Part shown: piece after piece, positions 45,094 through 53,357 of the stretch
Numbering within the stretch: position 1 is the stretch's first letter
Layout of the letters: every line of letters starts with the position of its first letter
NCBI GenBank assembly: GCA_002415785.1
Contig: DIAJ01000012.1
Coordinates: 13,428-77,427, forward strand
Source of the DNA: Flavobacteriales bacterium UBA5081
Lineage (GTDB): Bacteria > Bacteroidota > Bacteroidia > Flavobacteriales_E > Vicingaceae
DNA length: 64,000 nt
Direction: 5' to 3'
Notes under the pieces: model-generated
The model's database searches: none
What the model was told of the DNA's origin: nothing
The model's input: the letters and a program-made list of their open reading frames with translations, nothing else
Program-made: the position numbers and the translations under genes

Positions 45094-45585
45094 TTATGCT
45101 GTTTGTTTTAGCAAAGAATAGTGAGCAGAACTCTTTAAGTTCATAGGAATGTTATTTACCGAGCTTGGCTCACAAATTTCAATTTTTTCAAAGCTCAATT
45201 TGAACGACTCCGGAAAGCAATTGACTAAATCACGCCATTGTTCCTTATTTACACTGCAATCGTAAAAATTAATCAGGTTTTGATCATGATTAAATTCATT
45301 AAAAAAATCTGAAACCGGAGAATAATAAAAAACCTTCAAGCTTCCAGGACGCAAATAAGACAAGTGTAAGTACTCTTCCATTCGGTCGCGTACTACTTCC
45401 CAACTTGCCTCTTCACCTTGGAGAATATCTTCCGGCCTCAGATTTACTTTGTATTTCTTTTCTATCTTACTTTTAATTGCCCAAAAGTCTGTTTTGAGCA
45501 TGGAAGAATCACTCCCATGCTCTGCAAAACAGTTGACAAGAACAAGCAAACAATTTGTGGTAGTATTTTTTTCGGCTGTTTTCAT
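45094..45585 (-). CDS. hypothetical protein
   Basis: 163 residues, no signal peptide or membrane segment. No recognised domain. Visible features: a Cys-containing N-terminal strand (NCLLVLVNCFAEHG), a helical Lys/Glu segment (FWAIKSKIEKKYKVNL), and aromatic-rich FYYSPVSDFFNEF. It is isolated between the repeat-rich gap and a divergent T9SS cargo gene. Frame and codon use look genuine, but it may be lineage-specific. Confidence 0.6.
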   Translation of the reverse strand: MKTAEKNTTTNCLLVLVNCFAEHGSDSSMLKTDFWAIKSKIEKKYKVNLRPEDILQGEEASWEVVRDRMEEYLHLSYLRPGSLKVFYYSPVSDFFNEFNHDQNLINFYDCSVNKEQWRDLVNCFPESFKLSFEKIEICEPSSVNNIPMNLKSSAHYSLLKQTA

Positions 45586-45768
45586 CTGTGAATTTTTTTC
45601 AATCTTAAAATCAACAGTACAAAGCTGAGTGTTTAGTATTTCATTTCCCTCACGGTAAAAACTGAAATCACACTACTGTGAATTGAGTATTTTTCAAAGG
45701 GAGAATTCATCTTCAGGCAACGTTTAAGTTTCTGAGAGTGTTTATTAAGAAACTAAAAACCAAATCTT

Positions 45769-47406
45769 ATGAAAAAAGCAATTTACTTTCTAATCTGCCT
45801 TTTAGCAATCATGCAGAATGCCGAAGCACAACCTTTCACCCACTTAGATATTGGAAACGTTAGAGCAAGAATTCACGCCAATGGAGAGTTGTTTCAAGAC
45901 AAAGTGAATCAAAGAGCTGCCTTTGAAGTTCCCAAAAACTCCAATAGCTACACTATTTATTCATCTGCACTTTGGTTTACTTCGGTGGGTCAAAAAAATG
46001 GAAGCCCTGAAATTGCAGGCTCCTACGAAATTTATGGGAATCAAAATATGTTCAATATCGGACCGGTGGACATCATCAACCAACAAAGTGAGAACTCCAT
46101 GCAGTTCCAACGCTTGTGGAAAGTTAATCAAGACAGCATTGATTATCATATACAAAACTGGAACAGTCCTAACTACTCGGCTCCTGCTGAAATTCTCGAT
46201 TGGCCGGGCAATGGCAACAGCAATACAGTTCAAAATTTAGCACCTTATGCCGATTTAGACAATGACAATATTTACGAACCCAATGATGGAGAGTACCCAA
46301 TTATAAAAGGAGACCAAGCCGTTTATTTAATTGCAAACGACTACCGTCCAAATGATTCTATTATTAATCCAAATGAAACTATTTACACAAAATCTGCTAA
46401 AGTAGAAATGCACATGATGCTATACGCATTTAACCATTCAACAGAAGCCATTGCCAATACTGTTTTTGTGAATGTAAAGTTGTACAATCGCTCAAACTCC
46501 TCTGCTGACGACCATAATGACTTTAAAATCTCTGTTTATGCAGACTTTGATATAGGCTATCCGGTAGACGATTACGTTAGTACAGATACAACTAAAAACA
46601 TTTTCTATGCATATAATGGAGACAATCTTGATGAAAATTATTTTGGTAATAATGGATATGGAGTTAAATTAGCTACACAAGCAGTTCAGTTTTTAAATTA
46701 TGATATAAGACATTCACTCTACTTTAATAATAGTTCAGGAGTCAATGGAGACCCAAGAAATTTATCTGATATAGCAAACAATCAAAGAAATCATTGGAAA
46801 AACGGACAATCAACTTATTTCAGTGGAGATGGGTATAATTTCTGTGTCGACACTAACCAAACTACAAAATACATGTTTAGTGGAAACCCAACCCTAACTA
46901 ACGACACCACTCAATGGACGGAATCAAATCCCTGTGTAATTGGCAGCAGCTATCCTAATTCTCCCGGAGACCGCAGAATAATTGGTGGCCCAAATACGCC
47001 TTCGCAATTGTATCATGGAGATATGATTGAATTTGACTACGCTTACGTTTTTGCAAGAGATGATGATAGCAGTCAACACATCAGCGATCCGGTTGCTAAA
47101 TTGCTTTTAGTAAGCGATACGGTTCAGGACTTTTACGACAATAACATTTTCACCTCAATTGAGCAGAATAAATTAAAAACGGAAAACGATTTCAAGCTTT
47201 TCCCAAACCCCGCTGCCCGAACTGTGAATTTAGAATTTGAAGAAACTCAGTTTGAGGTCTTACTCTACGACATCAATGGTCGATTGGTCAAAAGACTACA
47301 AAATCAAAAGCAATTTTCAGTAGACGAACTGGCTGAAGGTTTGTATTTTTTGAAGATTGAAACGAATAATTTCCGCCAAACGGAGAAGCTGATTATTCAG
47401 CGGTAG
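45769..47406 (+). CDS. large secreted protein with type A T9SS sorting domain
   Basis: 545 residues with signal peptide (MKKAIYFLICLLAIMQNAEA). The body is Asn/Asp/Tyr/Ser-rich and beta-like (DLDNDNIYEPNDGEYPIIKG, about 164-183, a pattern seen in extracellular Bacteroidota proteins). The sorting domain begins at FKLFPNPAARTVNLEF (about 473-488) and ends QTEKLIIQR. Surface or secreted location is expected through the T9SS. Ligand or enzymatic role not recognised. It is monocistronic and followed by a terminator. Confidence 0.9.
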   Translation: MKKAIYFLICLLAIMQNAEAQPFTHLDIGNVRARIHANGELFQDKVNQRAAFEVPKNSNSYTIYSSALWFTSVGQKNGSPEIAGSYEIYGNQNMFNIGPVDIINQQSENSMQFQRLWKVNQDSIDYHIQNWNSPNYSAPAEILDWPGNGNSNTVQNLAPYADLDNDNIYEPNDGEYPIIKGDQAVYLIANDYRPNDSIINPNETIYTKSAKVEMHMMLYAFNHSTEAIANTVFVNVKLYNRSNSSADDHNDFKISVYADFDIGYPVDDYVSTDTTKNIFYAYNGDNLDENYFGNNGYGVKLATQAVQFLNYDIRHSLYFNNSSGVNGDPRNLSDIANNQRNHWKNGQSTYFSGDGYNFCVDTNQTTKYMFSGNPTLTNDTTQWTESNPCVIGSSYPNSPGDRRIIGGPNTPSQLYHGDMIEFDYAYVFARDDDSSQHISDPVAKLLLVSDTVQDFYDNNIFTSIEQNKLKTENDFKLFPNPAARTVNLEFEETQFEVLLYDINGRLVKRLQNQKQFSVDELAEGLYFLKIETNNFRQTEKLIIQR

Positions 47407-47427
47407 AAACGACTAATTATTCTCACC

Positions 47428-47460
47428 AAAGGCCAAGGAGTTGTCTTCTTGGCTTTTTTT
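47428..47460 (+). terminator. intrinsic terminator after the large T9SS cargo gene
   Basis: Stem GCCAAG (47432-47437) / CTTGGC (47448-47453), extendable by A-T pairs, followed by seven T. Confidence 0.78.
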
Positions 47461-47709
47461 ATTTTCAACATTAAGAAATGAAGGTAGATTAAGGACTTCA
47501 TTAAGTTTTAATTGGAAATAAGCTAATGAGGAATGCTTAATTCTCTAAACTTCTTAATGCCCTTAATGTTTTAAAAAAGATTAGAGAGATTTGGCTTTTG
47601 GGTAATTAATCATTGGTCATTAGTAATTATAATTTTTGCTTCAATCCTTTACATTACATTTCAAAGATTAAATTAGTACTAGCCACCCGCAACTCTTACA
47701 TTAATCAAT

Positions 47710-47717
47710 TACTTTTG
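47710..47717 (+). promoter_or_regulatory. -7 element of leuS
   Basis: TACTTTTG fits TAnnTTTG and lies 27 bp before the chosen leuS ATG at 47745. It also supports that start: transcription would begin near 47723, downstream of the alternative start at 47613. No clear -33 element. Confidence 0.55.
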
Positions 47718-47744
47718 CCACACAAAAAGGAAATCGAGATTGAC

Positions 47745-50303
47745 ATGGAGTATAATTTTCCGGAAATTGAGAAAAAATGGCAAGCCTATTGGGCTAAAAA
47801 CAAAACTTTTAAGGCATTTGATCAAAGCGAAAAACCCAAGTTTTACGTTTTAGATATGTTTCCTTATCCTTCGGGAGCGGGTTTGCATGTAGGGCATCCA
47901 CTCGGTTATATTGCCTCTGACATTTACGCCAGATACAAGCGCCACAAAGGCTTTAATGTGTTGCATCCTATGGGCTACGATTCTTTTGGCCTGCCCGCCG
48001 AGCAATACGCCATACAAACCGGACAGCATCCTAAAATTACGACAGAAGAGAACATTAATACTTATCGCCGACAACTCGACCAAATTGGTTTTTCTTTTGA
48101 TTGGGATCGAGAGGTGCGCACTTCAAATCCCGAATATTACCAATGGACGCAATGGATTTTCCTGCAATTGTTCAATTCATGGTACAACAAAGCTGCAGAC
48201 TGTGCTGAAGACATACAAACACTCATTGCGCATTTTGAAAAGCAAGGAACTGAAAATTTAAATGCACATACTGATAGCGATTTGAATTTTACCGCCGATG
48301 AGTGGAAAAATAAAAACGAAAAAGAACAAGCCGATATTTTAATGGATTATCGCTTGGCTTTTTTGGCGGATTCTTATGTGAACTGGTGTCCTGCTTTGGG
48401 AACGGTTTTGGCGAACGACGAAATTAAAGACGGTGTTTCTGAGCGTGGCGGTCATCCGGTAGAACGCAAAAAGATGAAGCAGTGGAGCATGCGCATCACT
48501 GCTTATGCCGAGCGTTTGTTGCAAGGTCTTGAGCAAATTGATTGGTCAGATGCCATTAAAGAAATACAGCGCAATTGGATTGGCAAATCCGAAGGAGCGA
48601 GCATCTGCTTTGCCGTTGAAAATAGCAATGAGCAAATTGAAGTGTTTACCACTCGTCCGGATACCATTTTTGGTGTTTCTTTTATGGTTTTGGCACCGGA
48701 ACACGATTTAGTAAGTGAACTAACCACTGCCGAGCAAAAGGAAGAAGTAGGCAACTATCAAAAATACGCCGCTGCCCGTTCGGAGCGCGAGCGCATGACG
48801 GAAGTCAAAAAAGTAACCGGTGCTTTTACCGGAGCCTATGCGGTTCATCCGTTTACCGGAAATAAAATCCCGATTTGGATTGGAGATTATGTGTTGGCCG
48901 GTTATGGAACCGGAGCAGTTATGGCTGTTCCTAGCGGCGACCAGCGAGACTGGGATTTTGCCAACAGTTTTGGTTTGGAAATTCCTCCGGTAATTGAAGG
49001 GCAAGATGTGAGCCAAGGTGCCGATGACCGCAAAGACGGTAAATTAATCAACTCCGATTTCTTAAACGGTTTGTCGGTAAAAGAAGCCATTTCCAAAGCC
49101 ATTGAAGCCATTGAAGAAAAAGGCATTGGAGCCGGAAAAATCAACTACCGCTTGCGCGATGCGGTTTTTAGTCGTCAGCGTTATTGGGGAGAACCCATTC
49201 CCATTTATTACGAAAATGGCATCGCCAAAGCCTATCCCGAGGATAAATTGCCTTTGGAATTGCCGGAAGTAGACAAATATTTACCCACCGAAGATGGAGA
49301 ACCTCCCTTGGCGAGAGCTAAGGATTGGAGCTACAATGGAAACCCATTAGAGGCGAGCACCATGCCGGGTTGGGCAGGCAGTTCTTGGTATTTGTACCGC
49401 TACATGGATGCCGAACGCACAAACGGTTTTGCTGACCAAGCAAGTTTGGATTATTGGAAAAACGTAGATCTCTATTTTGGCGGAGCAGAACACGCCACCG
49501 GACATTTGTTGTACTCTCGTTTTTGGTGCAAGTTTTTAAAAGACCGCGGCTATTTAAACGTAGAAGAACCTTTTCAGAAATTAATCAATCAGGGGATGAT
49601 TTTAGCTGAAGACGGTCAAAAAATGAGCAAACGCTATGGGAATGTAATCAATCCTGATGATGTTGTAGCCGAATATGGTGCAGACACATTGAGATTATTC
49701 GAAATGTTTTTGGGTCCCCTTGAGCAATCCAAACCATGGGACACCGCTAGCATCGAAGGCGTTCATCGCTTTTTGCGCAAGTTCTGGCGTTTGTACCACG
49801 ATGACGAAAACAACTTAAACCTCAGCGATGAAAAAGCAACGGTAGAAGAGTTAAAAGCCCTGCACAAATGCATTAAAAAAGTAACGGAAGACATTGAGCG
49901 TTTTTCATTCAATACAGGAGTTTCTGCCTTTATGATCTGTGTGAATGAGTTGAACGACCTCAACTGCTCAAAGCGCGAAATTTTGGAACCACTTTGTGTG
50001 TTAATTGCACCTTATGCACCACACATTGCCGAAGAATTGTGGCAAAAAATGGGACATACGGAGAGTGTAAGTCAGGCTGAGTACCCCAAATTTGAGGAAA
50101 AACACTTGGTGGAAAGCAGTCATAAATATCCGATTTCTTTCAACGGCAAAATGCGTTTCACCTTGGAGTTACCGCTAGACCTCAGCAAGGAAGAAATTGA
50201 GAAAACTGTTTTGGAGCACGAAAATTCGCAAAAATGGTTGGAGGGCAAAACACCTAAAAAAGTGATTGTGGTGCCGAAGAAGATTGTGAATGTAGTAATT
50301 TAG
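47745..50303 (+). CDS. leuS: leucine-tRNA ligase
   Basis: Class I aminoacyl-tRNA synthetase for leucine. The ATG at 47745 gives MEYNFPEIEKKWQAYW, the family N-terminus, and 852 residues; the open frame extends 44 codons upstream without similarity and past the -7 element. The HIGH motif is HVGH (48-51) and KMSKS is KMSKR (626-630). The CP1 editing domain contains TTRPDTIFGVSFMVLAPEHD, and the C-terminal anticodon domain is intact. Codon use is visibly richer in G/C than its neighbours, as expected for a highly expressed gene. Confidence 0.97.
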   Translation: MEYNFPEIEKKWQAYWAKNKTFKAFDQSEKPKFYVLDMFPYPSGAGLHVGHPLGYIASDIYARYKRHKGFNVLHPMGYDSFGLPAEQYAIQTGQHPKITTEENINTYRRQLDQIGFSFDWDREVRTSNPEYYQWTQWIFLQLFNSWYNKAADCAEDIQTLIAHFEKQGTENLNAHTDSDLNFTADEWKNKNEKEQADILMDYRLAFLADSYVNWCPALGTVLANDEIKDGVSERGGHPVERKKMKQWSMRITAYAERLLQGLEQIDWSDAIKEIQRNWIGKSEGASICFAVENSNEQIEVFTTRPDTIFGVSFMVLAPEHDLVSELTTAEQKEEVGNYQKYAAARSERERMTEVKKVTGAFTGAYAVHPFTGNKIPIWIGDYVLAGYGTGAVMAVPSGDQRDWDFANSFGLEIPPVIEGQDVSQGADDRKDGKLINSDFLNGLSVKEAISKAIEAIEEKGIGAGKINYRLRDAVFSRQRYWGEPIPIYYENGIAKAYPEDKLPLELPEVDKYLPTEDGEPPLARAKDWSYNGNPLEASTMPGWAGSSWYLYRYMDAERTNGFADQASLDYWKNVDLYFGGAEHATGHLLYSRFWCKFLKDRGYLNVEEPFQKLINQGMILAEDGQKMSKRYGNVINPDDVVAEYGADTLRLFEMFLGPLEQSKPWDTASIEGVHRFLRKFWRLYHDDENNLNLSDEKATVEELKALHKCIKKVTEDIERFSFNTGVSAFMICVNELNDLNCSKREILEPLCVLIAPYAPHIAEELWQKMGHTESVSQAEYPKFEEKHLVESSHKYPISFNGKMRFTLELPLDLSKEEIEKTVLEHENSQKWLEGKTPKKVIVVPKKIVNVVI

Positions 50304-50307
50304 TCGA

Positions 50308-51021
50308 ATGATTAAGCGATTAATCCTATTTGCAAGTTTTATTGGTTTTTATACTTTACAAACTAAGGCACAAACTGAAGTTAAATTTGACTTTGGTTTG
50401 GGAGTAGCGAACATGCATATGGAGCGCTTTGATTCATTAGAAGCTCCGAAAGGAAAATCGAAAGTCGGAATTTCACTTGGCTTCATTTTTTCATATCAAT
50501 TAAATGAGCAACTTTTTATCGAAAGTGGAGCTCAATTTTCTTCAAAAGGATATCGTGAAGAAAACACTGACGACTACTTTTCAGGAGGGAGCAGCAGTGG
50601 AACTCATTTGAAAAGCATTCATTACTTAGACTTTCCTCTACAGATTAAATACCAGTTGACTAACAGCGAGAAAGCAAAGCCTTTTTTCACCCTTGGCGGC
50701 TACTATGGCATTGCATTAGGAGGGCGGTTTTCTTCTACTTATGGATCAAAAAATTCCTTTGCCCAAAACCTTGACTCTAGAAATGAATCCGGCAAACTTA
50801 AAATTGGAAATAAAAACGAAGACACAATTAAATCAACAGACTATGGCTTAAGTATAGGTGGTGGAGTGAGCTTTGGAAAAGTAGATTTAGGTTTGTATTA
50901 TGATTTGGGTTTGTCAAATGTTGTTTCTAAAAGCCACCAAGCTGATGTTAAAGCTAAAAATCGCCTTTTTAGAATTAATTTAGGCTTGAAGTTATATAGT
51001 GGTTTTGGCAAGGAAAAGTAA
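50308..51021 (+). CDS. outer-membrane beta-barrel (PorT-like) protein
   Basis: 237 residues with signal peptide (MIKRLILFASFIGFYTLQTKA) and eight or so amphipathic strands (KVGISLGFIFSYQLNEQLFI; ESGAQFSSKGYRE; YLDFPLQIKYQL; TLGGYYGIALGGRFSSTYG), the pattern of the outer-membrane beta-barrel family of Bacteroidota. It starts 4 bp after leuS but probably has no functional tie. Exact role unknown. Confidence 0.85.
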   Translation: MIKRLILFASFIGFYTLQTKAQTEVKFDFGLGVANMHMERFDSLEAPKGKSKVGISLGFIFSYQLNEQLFIESGAQFSSKGYREENTDDYFSGGSSSGTHLKSIHYLDFPLQIKYQLTNSEKAKPFFTLGGYYGIALGGRFSSTYGSKNSFAQNLDSRNESGKLKIGNKNEDTIKSTDYGLSIGGGVSFGKVDLGLYYDLGLSNVVSKSHQADVKAKNRLFRINLGLKLYSGFGKEK

Positions 51022-51160
51022 ATATTTGTTTATCCTTTACCTTTCACTCCCACCCATTTCCCAATGTAGTAAGCCGCTATAATTGGAATCAAAATATAAT
51101 ATTGCAATTTTTCCAGCCAGTCAAGCTAATTAATGATTAACAATACCAGTATATAATTGT

Positions 51161-51236
51161 CTTTGTCGGCTGAAAGACAGGTATAGCTTTAAAGGAGTAT
51201 TTTTTTTTGCTACATTTAAAATAATAATCGGTATAA
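51161..51236. repeat. direct repeat flanking the transposase, left copy
   Basis: CTTTGTCGGCTGAAAGACAG and ACATTTAAAATAATAATCGG align with 52124-52197 (CTTTGCCAGCTGATAGACCG; ACATTTAAAATAATATTCAG). Same orientation, offset about 962 bp. Confidence 0.75.
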
Positions 51237-51291
51237 CTCCCTGCCAGAAATAGTTTAATTTACACATGTAGTAACATAGTTATAACATTCA

Positions 51292-51335
51292 GCCCTGAAA
51301 GGGCGACATACCTTAGGATAGGACTTTAGTCCTAT
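51292..51335. repeat. REP-like palindromes left of the transposase
   Basis: GCCCTgaaAGGGC (51292-51304) and ATAGGACTttAGTCCTAT (51318-51335), two hairpins of the type dispersed in Bacteroidota intergenic DNA. Confidence 0.8.
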
Positions 51336-51396
51336 CGGATAAAACACTATTCATTAAATTAGTGCCGGAGGTACGGTTTAGATTGAAAAAAGATAA

Positions 51397-51849
51397 CTAG
51401 TCCCACAAGTATTTTTCATCATATTCAACTTTATACTTTTTTAAAAACTTCAGATACTCTTCTTTAAATGTTGTATTTCGATGATGTTCGTATTGATTAC
51501 TAATATACTCACTAACAACATCCACTTCACTAGGGTTAACACTAAACGAACCATAACCATCTTGCCAATAAAAGTGTCGGTAATCACTCCCTTTGCTTTT
51601 TATCCATTTTGATGATAACGATTTAACTTTCTTCATCAGTTCTACTATAGTTACATTCTTTGAAAGCTTACATAAGATATGCACATGGTCAAGATAACCT
51701 CCAATTTTTATTGGTTTACATTCCAAACCATTGCAACATCCACCTAAATACGCAAACAAATCATTTTCAATAGAACCATCAATCAACTTTTGATGATTTT
51801 TAGTGCTAAATATAATGTGTACGTAATTTTGAACTAGTGACTGTCCCAT
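51397..51849 (-). CDS. IS200/IS605-like transposase (REP-associated tyrosine transposase)
   Basis: 150-residue single-tyrosine HUH endonuclease. The start MGQSLVQNYVHIIFSTKNHQ and the HUH motif DHVHILC (about 53-59) are typical of IS200-type TnpA; the catalytic Tyr is probably in SEYISNQYEHH (about 119-129). The frame is complete. No tnpB partner is present, and the gene sits among imperfect palindromes rather than between sharp IS ends, so it is better seen as a domesticated RAYT. The palindromes at 51292-51335 and 51897-51979 are its likely substrates. Confidence 0.92.
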   Translation of the reverse strand: MGQSLVQNYVHIIFSTKNHQKLIDGSIENDLFAYLGGCCNGLECKPIKIGGYLDHVHILCKLSKNVTIVELMKKVKSLSSKWIKSKGSDYRHFYWQDGYGSFSVNPSEVDVVSEYISNQYEHHRNTTFKEEYLKFLKKYKVEYDEKYLWD

Positions 51850-51896
51850 ATAACTTTAGTTTTAAAATCTGCTAATATAGTTGATTTTTAGACATC

Positions 51897-51979
51897 GTCC
51901 CTTCAGGACTTCTTTATCATTTCATCCTACATTTTCGATGGATTGCATCCATCGCTAAGATATCCCGTCCTTTCAGGAC
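51897..51979. repeat. REP-like palindromes right of the transposase
   Basis: GTCCcttcaGGAC (51897-51909), CGATGGATtgcATCCATCG (51936-51954) and GTCCTttcAGGAC (51967-51979). The 8-bp stem of the middle one is perfect. The first and third share CCTTTCAGGACTT-like sequence with each other. Confidence 0.8.
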
Positions 51980-52123
51980 TTTGAAAACATGCTTCACTTC
52001 AACCGTAATGCTCTGAAAATCAACATAAAATAGATAAAAACATCATTCACTCAAGTCAAAACTCCATTTAACGCTAATTTAGAATTTAGATCTAGTATAT
52101 AATGTTATAAGGTAGTAACCTGA

Positions 52124-52197
52124 CTTTGCCAGCTGATAGACCGATATAAATTTCAAGGAGCAATTTTGGGCAACATTTAAAATAATATTCAGTACAA
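52124..52197. repeat. direct repeat flanking the transposase, right copy
   Basis: Partner of 51161-51236, with roughly three quarters of positions alike by eye. Confidence 0.75.
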
Positions 52198-52254
52198 AAC
52201 AATCGTAGTTAGAGTGATAAAAATTGCATCGGTTAAATAACTTTTCTTCATAAT

Positions 52255-52581
52255 CTAGTCTTGTTTTCCGGCTTCGCTTTTAAAGTCGGTGTAATAGATG
52301 AGCCAATCTGCCTCACTTTTAAATTTGGTAAAATAAATCAAGTAATCCGCTTCGCTTTTAAAATCAGTCCAAAACCAAAGTCCGCTACTTTTCTTCGCTT
52401 CACTTTTGAATTCAGTTTCGTAAATTAAATAATCAGCTTCTGACTTAAAATCAGTAACGAATACCAATCGGTCAGCTTCACTTTTAAAGTTTGTTTCATA
52501 AACCTTTTGCGCTTTAAGCAATGGCGAAAAAGAAGTGAATGTGACAAATAATAGAAAGCCAATCGGTTTAATAAAATTCAT
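52255..52581 (-). CDS. secreted FKSEA-repeat protein (DUF6150-like)
   Basis: 108 residues. A signal peptide (MNFIKPIGFLLFVTFTSFSP, cleavage near LLKAQ) is followed by six copies of a unit around FKSEA: TNFKSEADRLVFV, TDFKSEADYLIYE, TEFKSEAKK, then SSGLWFWTDFKSEADYLIYF, TKFKSEADWLIYY and TDFKSEAG. The regular spacing is 13 residues, 16 at the interrupted third unit. From memory this matches small Bacteroidota proteins annotated DUF6150, for which an unusually deep knot has been discussed; I could not check. Function unknown. Confidence 0.8.
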   Translation of the reverse strand: MNFIKPIGFLLFVTFTSFSPLLKAQKVYETNFKSEADRLVFVTDFKSEADYLIYETEFKSEAKKSSGLWFWTDFKSEADYLIYFTKFKSEADWLIYYTDFKSEAGKQD

Positions 52582-52898
52582 GATTATTTCAATTCTTAAG
52601 AAAGACTAAATTACTTAAAAATAGATAGTTTATGCTTAACTTAGCCGAAAGTTAATCATTGTAAGAAATGAAGGCATATTCACTCAATTATTTTCAGCTT
52701 AACGCTTACCTTCACGATGATGCTTTTCTAAAAAGCGCTAAGGAATTTATTGGTTAAGCCCTGCTAAACCCAAAGCAGGGAAACTTCCGTTTTCACCTAA
52801 TTTATTTTCAAATCGCTTATTTACATTGACTGCCGTTGATTTATAAATCAATGTTTGGGTTGGAAATAGTTGTAATTAAGCGACTAATATCTAAAAAA
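52582..52898. other. gap before the GreA/GreB-like gene
   Basis: No gene seen. Contains one hairpin CCCTGCT (52759-52765) / AGCAGGG (52774-52780) without a T-tract. An open frame runs into the next gene from 52836 but has no similarity. Confidence 0.65.
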
Positions 52899-53276
52899 AT
52901 GGACAATCCAATAATTTTAACTGTTGGGGTCTACGACCTCATTAAGAATCATATTATACGACAAGAAGTCAGCAAAGAAGTAGAAGGAATTTTGCTGAAA
53001 GAATTAAAGAAAGCTCAACAAGTTGTGAGGAGAGAGCTCCCTGAGGATGTTGTGAATATTCGCAGCAGCGTGAGAGTGAAGTTTCACGATGATGGAAGTG
53101 AAGAAGTTTACAACTTTAGCATTCCCAAAAAGGCGAAAAAGAAGAAAAAAACTACTTCAATACTTAGTCCCATTGGTTTAGCGGTTGCCGGTAGAAGGGT
53201 TGGCGACAAAATAAGATGGCCTTTTGATGATGGTGAAAAAACCATTGAGATATTGAGAGTTGAGCGTTCTTCTTAG
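52899..53276 (+). CDS. GreA/GreB (Rnk-like) C-terminal domain protein
   Basis: 125 residues from the ATG at 52899 (MDNPIILTVGVYDLIKNHII); 21 further upstream codons are open but unlike the family. The C-terminus has the FKBP-like Gre domain ending ILSPIGLAVAGRRVGDKIRW (about 88-107), FDDGEKTIEILRV. The N-terminal part is short and basic, lacking the long coiled coil of GreA, so it would bind RNA polymerase without reaching the active site in the same way (inference). Followed by a strong terminator. Confidence 0.85.
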   Translation: MDNPIILTVGVYDLIKNHIIRQEVSKEVEGILLKELKKAQQVVRRELPEDVVNIRSSVRVKFHDDGSEEVYNFSIPKKAKKKKKTTSILSPIGLAVAGRRVGDKIRWPFDDGEKTIEILRVERSS

Positions 53277-53294
53277 TTTTTTTAGTCGGTTTTC

Positions 53295-53329
53295 AGCGGC
53301 GAGTGCAAAATACACTTGCCGCTTTTTTT
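53295..53329 (+). terminator. intrinsic terminator after the GreA/GreB-like gene
   Basis: An 11-bp stem AGCGGCGAGTG (53295-53305) / CACTTGCCGCT (53313-53323), with one G-T wobble and a 7-nt loop, followed by seven T. Confidence 0.93.
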
Positions 53330-53357
53330 GTAATTTTAAGCTAGCAAACAAAGCATT

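Larger units (their letters stand above)
47407..47744. other. gap between T9SS cargo and leuS
   Basis: Holds the cargo gene's terminator, a decayed segment CTTCTTAATGCCCTTAATG near 47550 similar to repeats at 44.4 kb and 62.2 kb, and the leuS -7 element. No gene seen; an open frame joins leuS from 47613 but has no homology. Confidence 0.7.
51022..51396. other. gap with direct-repeat copy and palindromes upstream of the RAYT end
   Basis: No gene seen. Contains the left copy of a 75-bp imperfect direct repeat (51161-51236) and REP-like palindromes at 51292-51304 and 51318-51335. Confidence 0.75.
51850..52254. other. gap with palindromes and right direct repeat
   Basis: No gene seen. Holds three palindromes (51897-51979), the right copy of the 75-bp repeat (52124-52197) and otherwise A/T-rich sequence. 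Confidence 0.75.

Noticed and set aside
47613..47744. N-terminal extension of leucyl-tRNA synthetase
   Set aside because: The extra 44 residues lack similarity to the family and would begin upstream of the likely promoter; MEYNFPEIEKKW at 47745 is the normal N-terminus.
52255..52581. DNA tandem repeats as a CRISPR-like or minisatellite locus
   Set aside because: The repeats are in frame, differ at synonymous sites and encode a protein with a signal peptide.
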